Shown here one piece after another: positions 1 to 8,055 of a DNA stretch of 20,561 bases. Source of the DNA: NORP240 sp038134485 (GTDB lineage Bacteria; Pseudomonadota; Gammaproteobacteria; Pseudomonadales; Pseudohongiellaceae); assembly GCA_038134485.1 (NCBI GenBank), contig JAYPVG010000039.1, positions 1 through 20,561 on the forward strand, given 5' to 3'. Every line of letters starts with the position of its first letter. Position 1 is the first letter of the stretch. Made by a program: the position numbers and the translations under genes. The notes beneath the pieces were generated by a model. It worked only from the letters and a program-made list of their open reading frames with translations, made no database searches and had not been told where the DNA came from.

Positions 1-874
1 CCACGGTATCGCCACCAAATACGTAATAAATAATCACATAGGACTGAAATGCGGCCACCATGATGAAGCCGTTGAAAACCAGAAACGTCGCAATACAAAG
101 TTTTAGAAACGGCTTTATCTTCAGGGTTATCGCAAACCCATGTGCAAAATCTGTGACGTTTCGACGCAACACCCCGCCGCGTGTTTTCTTCGTCTCGCTC
201 ATACTGTGAGATTCAGATGCGGCGACAGTAATAAACCGCTCCTTCAAAAAAAGCGCCGGCATGATACCAATTAGTATCACTGCTGCCGCGATGATCAACG
301 CCAGTCCTCCCGCGCCGTCGACCATGTCATCGAAGTATCGTTCGTTCTGCATAAAGAGCAGAAACCAGGGTGCGATGATATAGGCAAACTGGCCAATGAA
401 GTTTTGCACACCCATAAGTCGCGTGCGTTCGTGGTAATCAGGAGTCAACTCGTACCCGAGCGCGACCCAGGGTGTAACAAATACCGTGTAAGCGAGGTAA
501 AAAATGAAAGAACCAAGCAGAAAGAACCAGAAGTAATACGCCTCGGACCTTCCGTCTGGCAGCTGCCACAGCAGGGCAAATACAACGCCGACGGTGATTG
601 CACCAATGAAAATATAGGGCCTGCGTCGACCCCAGCGGCTGCGAGTATTATCAGAGAGGTAGCCGATCAGTGGGTCTGTGATCGCGTCGGTTAGTCGGGG
701 AATCGCAGCGAGCAGACCAACCAGCGCCGGATTCATTCCCAAGCCTAGATTCAATACGATAATCATACCCCCGATGGCCGCTGCCAACAGGTTGTTGACG
801 AAGGCTCCAAGCCCGTAAGCGATCTTCTGGGGAAACGGTATACGGTCTTCTTGCCGCGTTCTGAAGTGCTTCAT
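1..874 (-). CDS. GPH-family sugar:cation symporter (3' end cut by window edge)
   Basis: Reading the minus strand from ATG at 874 gives 291 codons open to the window edge. The start MKHFRTRQEDRIPFPQKIAYG leads into the family signature RLTDAITDPLIGYLSD followed by SRWGRRRPYIF, typical of glycoside-pentoside-hexuronide:cation symporters (MelB-like MFS branch). Several hydrophobic membrane segments follow, for example around YYFWFFLLGSFIFYLAYTVF. The role would be inner-membrane uptake of a glycoside or oligosaccharide with H+ or Na+; the substrate cannot be read from sequence. The gene is divergent from the GH3 operon and the two share a palindromic operator 19 nt upstream of this start. No Shine-Dalgarno is visible before the ATG, but no other start fits the family N-terminus. 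The missing C-terminus (roughly a third of a normal 450-500 residue protein) lies to the left. Confidence 0.88.
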   Translation of the reverse strand, partial: MKHFRTRQEDRIPFPQKIAYGLGAFVNNLLAAAIGGMIIVLNLGLGMNPALVGLLAAIPRLTDAITDPLIGYLSDNTRSRWGRRRPYIFIGAITVGVVFALLWQLPDGRSEAYYFWFFLLGSFIFYLAYTVFVTPWVALGYELTPDYHERTRLMGVQNFIGQFAYIIAPWFLLFMQNERYFDDMVDGAGGLALIIAAAVILIGIMPALFLKERFITVAASESHSMSETKKTRGGVLRRNVTDFAHGFAITLKIKPFLKLCIATFLVFNGFIMVAAFQSYVIIYYVFGGDTV

Positions 875-892
875 GGAGCGAGTGTGCTTGAT

Positions 893-910
893 ATTGACAG
901 CGCTGTCAAT
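893..910. promoter_or_regulatory. LacI-type operator 1, shared by divergent GPH and GH3 operons
   Basis: This is a perfect 18-bp palindrome, ATTGACAGCGCTGTCAAT, with the central CG typical of LacI-family operators. The core TGACAGCGCTGTCA recurs perfectly at 9295-9308 and with one mismatch at 9258-9271, in front of the TonB receptor gene and next to the only LacI-family gene in the window. The palindrome contains TTGACA on both strands, so a bound repressor would block -35 elements in both directions. Binding by the local LacI protein is inferred. Confidence 0.85.
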
Positions 911-922
911 TATTGATAGAAC
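894..922 (+). promoter_or_regulatory. Putative sigma70 promoter of the GH3/transporter operon
   Basis: A consensus -35 TTGACA (894-899) lies inside operator 1. With a 17-bp spacer it is followed by TAGAAC (917-922), which matches 4 of 6 positions of the -10 consensus. Transcription would begin near 929, leaving a leader of about 200 nt before the GH3 start at 1132. I see no gene in that leader, only small inverted repeats such as CATCG/CGATG at 1035-1053. The -10 is imperfect, so the assignment is moderate. Confidence 0.5.
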
Positions 923-1131
923 TGCGCTCCGACAAGAAACGCGATCTCCTCAGCTGGCCCACAGATCACCTTGGCATAGGAATTTGACCGCTCGGGCAGG
1001 CTATCGTGCCAGCACACTGGTTTGTGAGGAGGGTCATCGACGACAAGACGATGCATCGATAACGAGAGACAGGTGACTGGCTTGGGGGCGGGACTGGCTT
1101 CCTTGTTAGTGATTGGGTTGAGGGGGAGGTA

Positions 1132-3354
1132 ATGACAGCATCCGGTGCGCAGCCAGTAGCAAATAGCGCGAGGCTCGAGGAGAGAGTTGCGGAATTACTT
1201 TCCACAATGACCCTGACCGAAAAAATCGGCCAGATGAGCCAGGTAAACGCTGCTGAAAATTACGTTACGGATTGGCTTCGCGCTGATATCCAGTCGGGTC
1301 GGATCGGTGCCATCCTGAATCAGGTTGATGTCGATGTCGTCAATGAAATTCAGCGCATTGCCGTCGAGGAAAGTCGCCTCGGTATTCCGCTTCTGATTGG
1401 TCGAGATGTAATTCACGGATTCAAGACTGTTCTTCCTATTCCCCTTGGCCAGGCCGCATCCTGGAACCCCGAGCTGGTCAGAGCAGGTGCTGCGGTCGCT
1501 GCCCGAGAGGCGGCGGCCTGCGGAATCAACTGGACATTCGCGCCCATGCTCGATATTTCAAGGGATCCTCGCTGGGGAAGGATAGCCGAAAGCCTAGGGG
1601 AAGATCCCTTCCTTTCGAGCTGTTTGGGCGCCGCTATGGTGCGAGGTTTTCAGGGGGTTAGTCTTGATCAACCTGACACTATTGCTGCCTGTGGCAAGCA
1701 CTTCGCCGGTTATGGCGCGGCGGAGAGCGGCCGAGACTATGCCACCACCAACATTCCCGAAAACGAACTCAGGAATAATTACCTCGTGCCATTTCATAGC
1801 GCGGTAAACGCGGGTGTGACATCGCTGATGACTTCGTTCAGCGATCTCGACGGAATACCTGCATCGGCGAACGAATTTCTGCTGCGTCGCATCTTGCGCT
1901 GCGAGTGGCAGTTTGACGGCTTTGTGGTCAGCGACTGGGACTCGGTACGCCAACTGCAGATTCACGGTCTGACCGACAACGACAAAGAGTCCGCCTATCA
2001 GGCGGTTAATGCGGGCGTTGATATGGAAATGGCGGGTGATTCCTACCGCAATTACATTGAATCTCTGGTCGAGCAGGGGCGTCTCAGCATCGATTTGATT
2101 GACATGGCGGTCGGAAACATTCTGCGTATCAAGTTTCGCCTCGGATTGTTTGATAATCCTTACACCGATGCCTCTATGTTTCCCCCGCCTGGCGATCCCG
2201 AAGCGCTGGCGCTGGCGCGCGAATTTTCTCTGCAAAGTGTCGTTCTCCTAAAGAACGACAATCGGGTCCTGCCGTTGCAAATAGACAAGATCAACAGTCT
2301 CGCTGTGATCGGACCACTGGCAAATGCGCCTTATGAACAACTGGGAACCTGGATTTTCGACGGCGACGAAAGTTTCAGTATTACAGGAGTGGACGCCATC
2401 AGGGAACTTGCGGGCGACCGCTTGAATATTGAATACCATCATGCGCTGGAAACCTCGCGGAGTAAATCTACTGAGTCTTTCGACGAGGTCATCGACGTCG
2501 TCGAACGCTGCGATGCCTCGGTATTATTTCTTGGTGAGGAATCCATTCTCTCGGGAGAAGCCCATTGCCGCGCCGATATCGATTTGCCGGGCGCTCAGGC
2601 TGACCTGGTGGCAAGGCTCAGCCGGACAGGCAAGCCTTTGATTGCAGTGGTTCTGGCGGGGCGACCGCTGACACTCACCAATATTGTCGATCAAGTTGAC
2701 GCGTTGCTTATGGCCTGGCATCCCGGAACTATGGGTGGCCCGGCGATTGCTGATCTGCTTTTTGGCGTGCATTCCCCATCCGGTAAACTGCCGGCTTCTT
2801 TTCCGCGCCATGTTGGCCAGATACCGATTCACTATAATCAAAAAAACACTGGCAAACCGCCGTCGCAGCAGTCCATAGTCCACATTGACGACATTGATGC
2901 CGAGGCGCCGCAGACGTCCCTGGGCATGACAGCATTTCACCTGGATACCGGCTATAAGCCTTTGTGGCCGTTCGGCTATGGCCTCTCCTATGCCCATTTT
3001 CGCTATTCGAACCTGCGTTGTAGCGCGAAGGAAATTCACGACGGGGAGGTACTTGAAGTATTCGCCGATCTTACCAATGATGGTGAGGTGCCTGCCGATG
3101 AAGTCGCCCAGTTGTACGTTCGCGATCTGGTCGGAAGTGTGACGAGACCAGTGCGCGAATTGAAAAATTTCAAACGGGTTACAGTACAACCTGGTGAAAC
3201 GATTACCCTGAGGTTCGAGCTTCCTGCCAACGCCCTGGCGTTTTATGGTCGGAACCAAGAGTTGCAGATAGAGCCGGGAGAATTTCATGTATGGGTTGGA
3301 GGCAGTTCGGAAGCTGAACTACAATCCAGTTTTCGACTCGTTAACGACAGCTAA
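1132..3354 (+). CDS. GH3 beta-glucosidase, BglX-like, without signal peptide
   Basis: The 740-residue protein is a family 3 glycoside hydrolase that releases terminal beta-linked glucose from glucan oligosaccharides. It has an N-terminal TIM barrel (about 15-330) with SLGEDPF at 154-160, KH at 189-190 and the nucleophile aspartate D268 in VVSDWDS. An alpha/beta sandwich (about 365-620) carries the probable acid/base E476 in SGEAHCR and ends in WPFGYGLSY. A C-terminal fibronectin III-like domain (about 635-735) follows. BglX of E. coli is periplasmic, but this N-terminus (MTASGAQPVANSARLEERV) is hydrophilic with no signal peptide, so a cytoplasmic location is inferred. A purine-rich run at 1120-1129 supports the start. 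It is the first gene of a four-gene operon; the transporter gene starts 3 nt after its stop. Linkage specificity (beta-1,3, 1,4 or 1,6) cannot be told. Confidence 0.93.
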   Translation: MTASGAQPVANSARLEERVAELLSTMTLTEKIGQMSQVNAAENYVTDWLRADIQSGRIGAILNQVDVDVVNEIQRIAVEESRLGIPLLIGRDVIHGFKTVLPIPLGQAASWNPELVRAGAAVAAREAAACGINWTFAPMLDISRDPRWGRIAESLGEDPFLSSCLGAAMVRGFQGVSLDQPDTIAACGKHFAGYGAAESGRDYATTNIPENELRNNYLVPFHSAVNAGVTSLMTSFSDLDGIPASANEFLLRRILRCEWQFDGFVVSDWDSVRQLQIHGLTDNDKESAYQAVNAGVDMEMAGDSYRNYIESLVEQGRLSIDLIDMAVGNILRIKFRLGLFDNPYTDASMFPPPGDPEALALAREFSLQSVVLLKNDNRVLPLQIDKINSLAVIGPLANAPYEQLGTWIFDGDESFSITGVDAIRELAGDRLNIEYHHALETSRSKSTESFDEVIDVVERCDASVLFLGEESILSGEAHCRADIDLPGAQADLVARLSRTGKPLIAVVLAGRPLTLTNIVDQVDALLMAWHPGTMGGPAIADLLFGVHSPSGKLPASFPRHVGQIPIHYNQKNTGKPPSQQSIVHIDDIDAEAPQTSLGMTAFHLDTGYKPLWPFGYGLSYAHFRYSNLRCSAKEIHDGEVLEVFADLTNDGEVPADEVAQLYVRDLVGSVTRPVRELKNFKRVTVQPGETITLRFELPANALAFYGRNQELQIEPGEFHVWVGGSSEAELQSSFRLVNDS

Positions 3355-3357
3355 ATA

Positions 3358-4926
3358 ATGACTGATCAGTCAAATATATCTTACATGGTGCGGGTAGCGC
3401 TGATTGTCGCTCTCGGCGGATTCCTTATGGGATTCGATTCATCGGTAATCTCCGGGGTTATTGGTTTTATCGAAGTGGAGTTCAACCTCAACAGCCTGGA
3501 GCTAGGTTGGGCAGTGTCTTCGCTCACCCTGGCTGCCACCCTGGCGATGATGGTCGCGGGCCCGATCAGTGACCGCTTTGGCAGGCGTCCGGTGCTGAAA
3601 GTCGCGGCGCTGTTGTACGCGCTCTCGGCAATCGCCTCGGCTGTTGCGCCCAGCTTCCTGGTGCTGGTTATCGCGCGCATGGTCGGCGGTCTGGGTGTAG
3701 GGGCTTCGCTGATCATCGCGCCAATGTATATCGCCGAAATGGCGCCACCCGACTCCCGCGGACGCCTGGTTTCCTTCAACCAGTTCAATATCGTCATCGG
3801 AATTTCGGTGGCGTTTTTTTCCAACTACCTCATCCTCACCCTCGGGCAATCGGATGTCGCGATCAGCGAGGCGCTTAACGTCGAAGCGTGGAGCTGGCGC
3901 TGGATGCTGGGTATCGAGCTGCTGCCGGCCGTGGTTTACTTCCTCGCGTTGCTGACGGTGCCGGAGAGCCCCCGCTGGCTGGCGCTGCAGGGCAATGACG
4001 ATGCGGCGCTGGAAGTGCTTGGCAGGATAAACAGCCCCGAGCGGGCACAGTTGGAACTGGCCACGGTAAAACAAAGCCTGGCCGGCGAGCAGCAAAAAGG
4101 CGAGGAGGTTTTGTCTTCGCTGTTTCACAACTCGATGAAGCTGGTGCTGCTGATCGGTATCAGTGTCGGAATACTGCAGCAGATCACCGGGATCAACGCT
4201 GTCTTTTATTACGCGCCGATGATCTTTGAGCAATCCGGCATCGGCACCAACGCGGCGTTCATGCAGGCGGTGCTGGTGGGTCTGACCAACGTGATCTTTA
4301 CCGTGGCGGCTATGCTGCTGATCGACCGACTGGGGCGTCGTACCCTGTTGCTGTTCGGATTGTCAGGCATAGCAGTCTGCATGCTGACCCTGGCTTATGG
4401 ATTCGGCTCCGCAACCTATCGCCTCGATCAACAGGCTGTAGATGCCTTGCCGGCAGAGATAGATCGGGGACAGCTGCTCGCTGTAATTGACAACACCTAC
4501 CAGAGCGACACCGAATTCAGCGAAGTGCTGACCGAAGCGCTGGGTGAAGAAGCGTTTGCCCGGTTTCAGCCCCAGCTGGTCAGCGCGGCGATCGATCTGC
4601 AGCCACTGCTGATCCTGTTCGCTATCCTGGGCTTCGTGGCCAGTTTCGCGATTTCCCTCGGTCCGGTTATGTGGGTACTGTTTTCCGAACTGTTTCCGAA
4701 CAGGGTGCGCGGTAAGGCGATTTCCTTTGTTGGCTTGATCAACTCGGCCGTCGCCTTTCTGGTTACGCTGTTGTTCCCGTGGGAGCTGAATAACTTTGGC
4801 GCCGCAACTACGTTCATGATTTTTGGCCTGTTTGCGCTGCTTGGAGTAATTATTGTCATGAAGATTCTGCCGGAAACCCGGGGCCGGTCGCTTGAACAAA
4901 TTGAAACAGAGCTGGTGGGCGCCTAA
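3358..4926 (+). CDS. Sugar-porter family MFS transporter
   Basis: The 522-residue inner-membrane protein belongs to the sugar porter branch of the major facilitator superfamily (XylE/GalP/GLUT type), which imports sugars usually with protons. Family motifs appear in order: GFDSSVISG (25-33), DRFGRR (72-77), PESPRW (202-207) at the start of the central loop, QQITGIN (274-280), DRLGRR (323-328) and PETRGR (505-510). Twelve membrane segments are expected. A polar, acidic stretch of about 60 residues (353-413) is inserted after the ninth predicted segment, making the protein longer than the usual 460-490. The start lies 3 nt after the GH3 stop, and the exported hydrolase gene begins 1 nt after its own stop, so co-expression is near certain. 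The context suggests glucose or a short glucoside as substrate. Confidence 0.93.
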   Translation: MTDQSNISYMVRVALIVALGGFLMGFDSSVISGVIGFIEVEFNLNSLELGWAVSSLTLAATLAMMVAGPISDRFGRRPVLKVAALLYALSAIASAVAPSFLVLVIARMVGGLGVGASLIIAPMYIAEMAPPDSRGRLVSFNQFNIVIGISVAFFSNYLILTLGQSDVAISEALNVEAWSWRWMLGIELLPAVVYFLALLTVPESPRWLALQGNDDAALEVLGRINSPERAQLELATVKQSLAGEQQKGEEVLSSLFHNSMKLVLLIGISVGILQQITGINAVFYYAPMIFEQSGIGTNAAFMQAVLVGLTNVIFTVAAMLLIDRLGRRTLLLFGLSGIAVCMLTLAYGFGSATYRLDQQAVDALPAEIDRGQLLAVIDNTYQSDTEFSEVLTEALGEEAFARFQPQLVSAAIDLQPLLILFAILGFVASFAISLGPVMWVLFSELFPNRVRGKAISFVGLINSAVAFLVTLLFPWELNNFGAATTFMIFGLFALLGVIIVMKILPETRGRSLEQIETELVGA

Positions 4927-4927
4927 C

Positions 4928-6217
4928 ATGATCAAGCGAGTAGTTGTTCTCCTGTTCACGGTCATACTGAACGGCCTGCTATGGAGTAACCCGGGCGTGG
5001 CGCAAGCAATAAAAGTCGAAATAGTCAGAAGCGATGACGGGTTCCAGCTGTTGCGTGCAGGCGAGCCCTACGTCATCAAGGGTGTCGGGCGCGAATTCGG
5101 CGACATTGCCGCCATCGCGGCTCACGGTGGCAATTCATTTCGTAACTGGACCAGCGATAATGCTGCAGAAATTCTCGATTTGGCCCACGAATACGGAATT
5201 ACCGTCGCGCTGTGTCTCCCAGTGCAGGCAGAGCGCTGGGGTTTCGATTACGGGGACGCGGCGGCAGTGGCTGGGCAGCTGGCGGCGATGCGCGAAGAGG
5301 TATTGAAATACAGGGATCATCCCGCGTTGTTGGCCTGGATAATCGGTAACGAGCTGAATTTCGATTATCGAGATTCGCGCGTCTACGATGCGGTCAATGA
5401 AATTTCCAATATGATTCATGAACTTGACCCCAATCATCCGACCACCACCACCGTTGCGGGACTGGGCTTAAACGTGGTGGAGGACCTGCAGACCAGGGCA
5501 ACCGATCTCGATTTTATTAGCTTCCAGGTTTACGGTGAGCTTGCCAATCTGCCAGGGTTTCTGAATTCACTTGATCTTGACAAACCCATCATGGTGACGG
5601 AGTGGGGGCCAGTCGGGCATTGGGAGATACCACCCACTTCCTGGGGTGCTGCCGTTGAAATGAATAGCTCGGCCAAGGCTGATGTTTACGAGAGCATGTA
5701 CGAGGAAAACATTCGCCCACTACTGGGCAGGATAATTGGTTCCTATGCTTTTCTCTGGGGTCAGAAACAGGAAAGAACTCCCACCTGGTACGGCATGTTT
5801 ACCGAGACCGGGGAGGAGACCGCCACCGTAGACGTCATGCATCGCATCTGGAACGGAGATTGGCCAGGCAATCGTGCGCCAGTAGTCAGGTCGTTGTCTC
5901 TGAATGCCCAAACGGCCGACCAGAATGTCAGGCTCAGACCAGGCCGCGAGTATAGGGCGGTCGCAAGGGTTTTCGACCCCGATGGCGACGACCTTCGCTA
6001 CCACTGGGAGCTGAAACCCGAGAGTCAGGCACAGCAGGTGGGCGGCGATTTCGAGCAGTCGATTGACAATCTGGACCTGGGTATTGACGACCTTAACTCA
6101 CGGCGGATTCGCTTTGCCGTGCCTGAACAACCGGGAGCCTACCGGCTTTTCATGTATGCCTATGACGAGCACAACCATGCTGCGCACGCCAACATTCCTT
6201 TCCTGGTGATTGACTGA
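4928..6217 (+). CDS. Exported clan GH-A TIM-barrel glycoside hydrolase with C-terminal Ig-like domain
   Basis: The 429-residue product starts with a clear signal peptide (MIKRVVVLLF..., cleavage likely after AQA at 25-27), so it is periplasmic or secreted. The catalytic barrel (about 38-312) resembles the TIM-barrel domain of GH2/GH5-type enzymes. The acid/base is the glutamate of IIGNELNFD (E142) and the nucleophile is the glutamate of IMVTEWGPVG (E225); their spacing and the NE pair are the clan GH-A hallmark. After NRAPVV (315-320), a domain with DPDGDDLRYHWEL looks like a PKD/cadherin-type immunoglobulin fold. I cannot place it in a numbered family. It could be an endo- or exo-beta-glucanase or a transglycosylase. 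The start at 4928 is preferred over an in-frame ATG at 4892 because it sits right after the transporter stop and exposes the signal peptide. Its stop overlaps the next gene's start (TGATG). Confidence 0.85.
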   Translation: MIKRVVVLLFTVILNGLLWSNPGVAQAIKVEIVRSDDGFQLLRAGEPYVIKGVGREFGDIAAIAAHGGNSFRNWTSDNAAEILDLAHEYGITVALCLPVQAERWGFDYGDAAAVAGQLAAMREEVLKYRDHPALLAWIIGNELNFDYRDSRVYDAVNEISNMIHELDPNHPTTTTVAGLGLNVVEDLQTRATDLDFISFQVYGELANLPGFLNSLDLDKPIMVTEWGPVGHWEIPPTSWGAAVEMNSSAKADVYESMYEENIRPLLGRIIGSYAFLWGQKQERTPTWYGMFTETGEETATVDVMHRIWNGDWPGNRAPVVRSLSLNAQTADQNVRLRPGREYRAVARVFDPDGDDLRYHWELKPESQAQQVGGDFEQSIDNLDLGIDDLNSRRIRFAVPEQPGAYRLFMYAYDEHNHAAHANIPFLVID

Positions 6218-8055
6218 TGGGGCAGCAACAGATGATCGATAAGTCACGGCCCGTGCGCGACATGGCGGAGTGGGTGGAATCAATCCTGTCGCGCATGACA
6301 TTGGCGCAAAAGGTGGGGCAAATGACCCAGCCGGAGCGCATGGAAATCAGCCCGGCGGAGGTTAGGGATTTCCACATCGGTTCGGTGCTGAGTGGCGCGG
6401 GGTCCTGCCCGGGCGCAAATCGGCCAGAGGACTGGATCAATATGGCGGACGCCTATTGGAATGCCGCTACCGAACAGACTGAAAGCCACCTGCCGATTCC
6501 AATCCTCTATGGTGTCGATGCAATCCACGGTAATGCCAATGTGCTTGGGGCGACAGTATTCCCCCACAATATCGGGCTAGGCGCGGCCAACGATGCGGAT
6601 CTCATCGAGCGGATCGCCCGCGCTACAGCGCTCGAAATCCTGGCCACCGGCGTCGACTGGACCTTTGCCCCTACCCTGGCGGTAGCCCGCAACGACAAGT
6701 GGGGGCGAACCTACGAAAGCTATTCTGAGGATCCCGCTATTGTTACGGTCTTCGCCGACCGCTTTGTGTCGGGTATGCAGGGGAATTTGGGTGAGGAGGG
6801 AGTGCTGGCTTGCGCGAAGCACTGGATTGGGGACGGAGGAACCTGGAACGGAGTGGACCAGGGCGAAACCCGAATTGGTTTCGATGAACTTAAGCGCGTA
6901 CACATGACACCATATCTCAGAGCACTTGCTGCCCGCGTGCAGACGATCATGGTGTCATTTAATAGTTGGAATGGCGATAAGTGTCACGGACACGGGTTTC
7001 TGGTCACCGAGCTGCTGAAGAATCAACTCGGCTTCGACGGCTTCGTAATTTCTGATTGGGACGGCATCGATTATCTGTCCAAAGATTACGCGGAGGCGAT
7101 CGCGCTGAGCGTCAATGCCGGGGTCGACATGTTCATGATCTCTGTAGAGTGGCGCGAGTTTATCAGGCTGCTGATCAGGCACGTTGAAAGCGATATCGTG
7201 CCGATGGAAAGAATCGATGATGCTGTGCGCCGTATTCTGACCGTCAAGCACCGCTTCGGCCTGTTCGAGAAACCCGCCCCGGCGGCAAGGAAGTGGTCCG
7301 GCAGTTCGGTTTTCGGTTGCAAAGACCACCGCGATCTGGCCCGCGAAGCGGTCCGAAAATCGCTGGTATTACTCAAAAACGAGCAGCAGCTGTTGCCACT
7401 GCAAAAACAGTCCCGCATCCTGGTAGCAGGACGTAACGCAGATAATAGGGGCGCGCAATGCGGTGGCTTCACCGTCGAGGGGCAGGGCACAAAAAGCAGT
7501 AGTCAGATAGAAGGTGGAACATCGATCTGGGAAGCAATCCGTGATGTCAATCCGACTGCCCAGTTAAGTTTGAACGGGAGCGCGGCCAGTCGTGACCGCC
7601 ATGATGTTGCATTAGTGGTTATTGGCGAAGATCCCTACGCGGAAGGCATGGGTGACATCCGTGAATCCGATGATGTGGTGGTGCAGTCAGGCTCGATGAT
7701 CCGTGGCACCTTGAAGGTTCTTGAGCCTTATGGTCAGTCACTGGCCCTTGCGGATCTGCATCCCGAAGATCTTGAGGTGATCGAGAAGATTTCTGCGCAG
7801 GGAATTCCCGTGGTTGCGGTGATGTTGTCCGGCAGACCACTGGTGGTTGAACCCGAAATGGCGCTAGCCACAGCGTTTATAGCCGCCTGGTTGCCGGGTT
7901 CCGAAGCCAGCGGAATTGCTGATGTCCTGTTCGGTGATTATAACTTCACAGGACGCCTTGCGTTTTCCTGGCCAACTGCTGACGGTAGGCAGCAGAACGT
8001 TGGCGACGACGGATATCAGCCCCTTTTCCCCTACGGCTTCGGATTAAGCTACTAG
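6217..8055 (+). CDS. GH3 exo-beta-glucanase/glucosidase, compact ExoP/barley ExoI-like, without signal peptide
   Basis: The 612-residue family 3 hydrolase belongs to a different subgroup from the first GH3. ExoP-like signatures include KHWIGDGGTWNGVDQGE (201-217), VSFNSWNGDKCHG (246-258), the nucleophile D280 in DGFVISDWDG, and GEDPYAEGMGD (470-480) with probable acid/base E476. The protein ends at PLFPYGFGLSY, the normal end of the second GH3 domain, with no added C-terminal module; barley ExoI has a similar two-domain length. Family members remove glucose from beta-1,3/1,4-glucan oligomers. The N-terminus (MGQQQMIDKSRPVRD) has no signal peptide, so cytoplasmic action is inferred. The start overlaps the previous stop by one base, suggesting translational coupling. 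The stop codon overlaps that of the convergent LacI gene. Confidence 0.92.
   Translation: MGQQQMIDKSRPVRDMAEWVESILSRMTLAQKVGQMTQPERMEISPAEVRDFHIGSVLSGAGSCPGANRPEDWINMADAYWNAATEQTESHLPIPILYGVDAIHGNANVLGATVFPHNIGLGAANDADLIERIARATALEILATGVDWTFAPTLAVARNDKWGRTYESYSEDPAIVTVFADRFVSGMQGNLGEEGVLACAKHWIGDGGTWNGVDQGETRIGFDELKRVHMTPYLRALAARVQTIMVSFNSWNGDKCHGHGFLVTELLKNQLGFDGFVISDWDGIDYLSKDYAEAIALSVNAGVDMFMISVEWREFIRLLIRHVESDIVPMERIDDAVRRILTVKHRFGLFEKPAPAARKWSGSSVFGCKDHRDLAREAVRKSLVLLKNEQQLLPLQKQSRILVAGRNADNRGAQCGGFTVEGQGTKSSSQIEGGTSIWEAIRDVNPTAQLSLNGSAASRDRHDVALVVIGEDPYAEGMGDIRESDDVVVQSGSMIRGTLKVLEPYGQSLALADLHPEDLEVIEKISAQGIPVVAVMLSGRPLVVEPEMALATAFIAAWLPGSEASGIADVLFGDYNFTGRLAFSWPTADGRQQNVGDDGYQPLFPYGFGLSY

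Noticed and set aside
404..694. Plus-strand frame of 96 codons
   Set aside because: It is antisense to the GPH symporter, whose family motifs read through the same bases.
2524..3288. Minus-strand frame of 254 codons inside the first GH3 gene
   Set aside because: It is antisense to conserved GH3 sequence and has no domain or ribosome binding site.
3502..4233. Minus-strand frame of 243 codons within the sugar porter gene
   Set aside because: The product is very rich in Q, R and H, as expected from the antisense of a membrane protein gene.
6217..8055. Second GH3 as a truncated pseudogene, because it ends at FGLSY
   Set aside because: Both GH3 domains and both catalytic residues are complete, and two-domain members of this length exist (barley ExoI).
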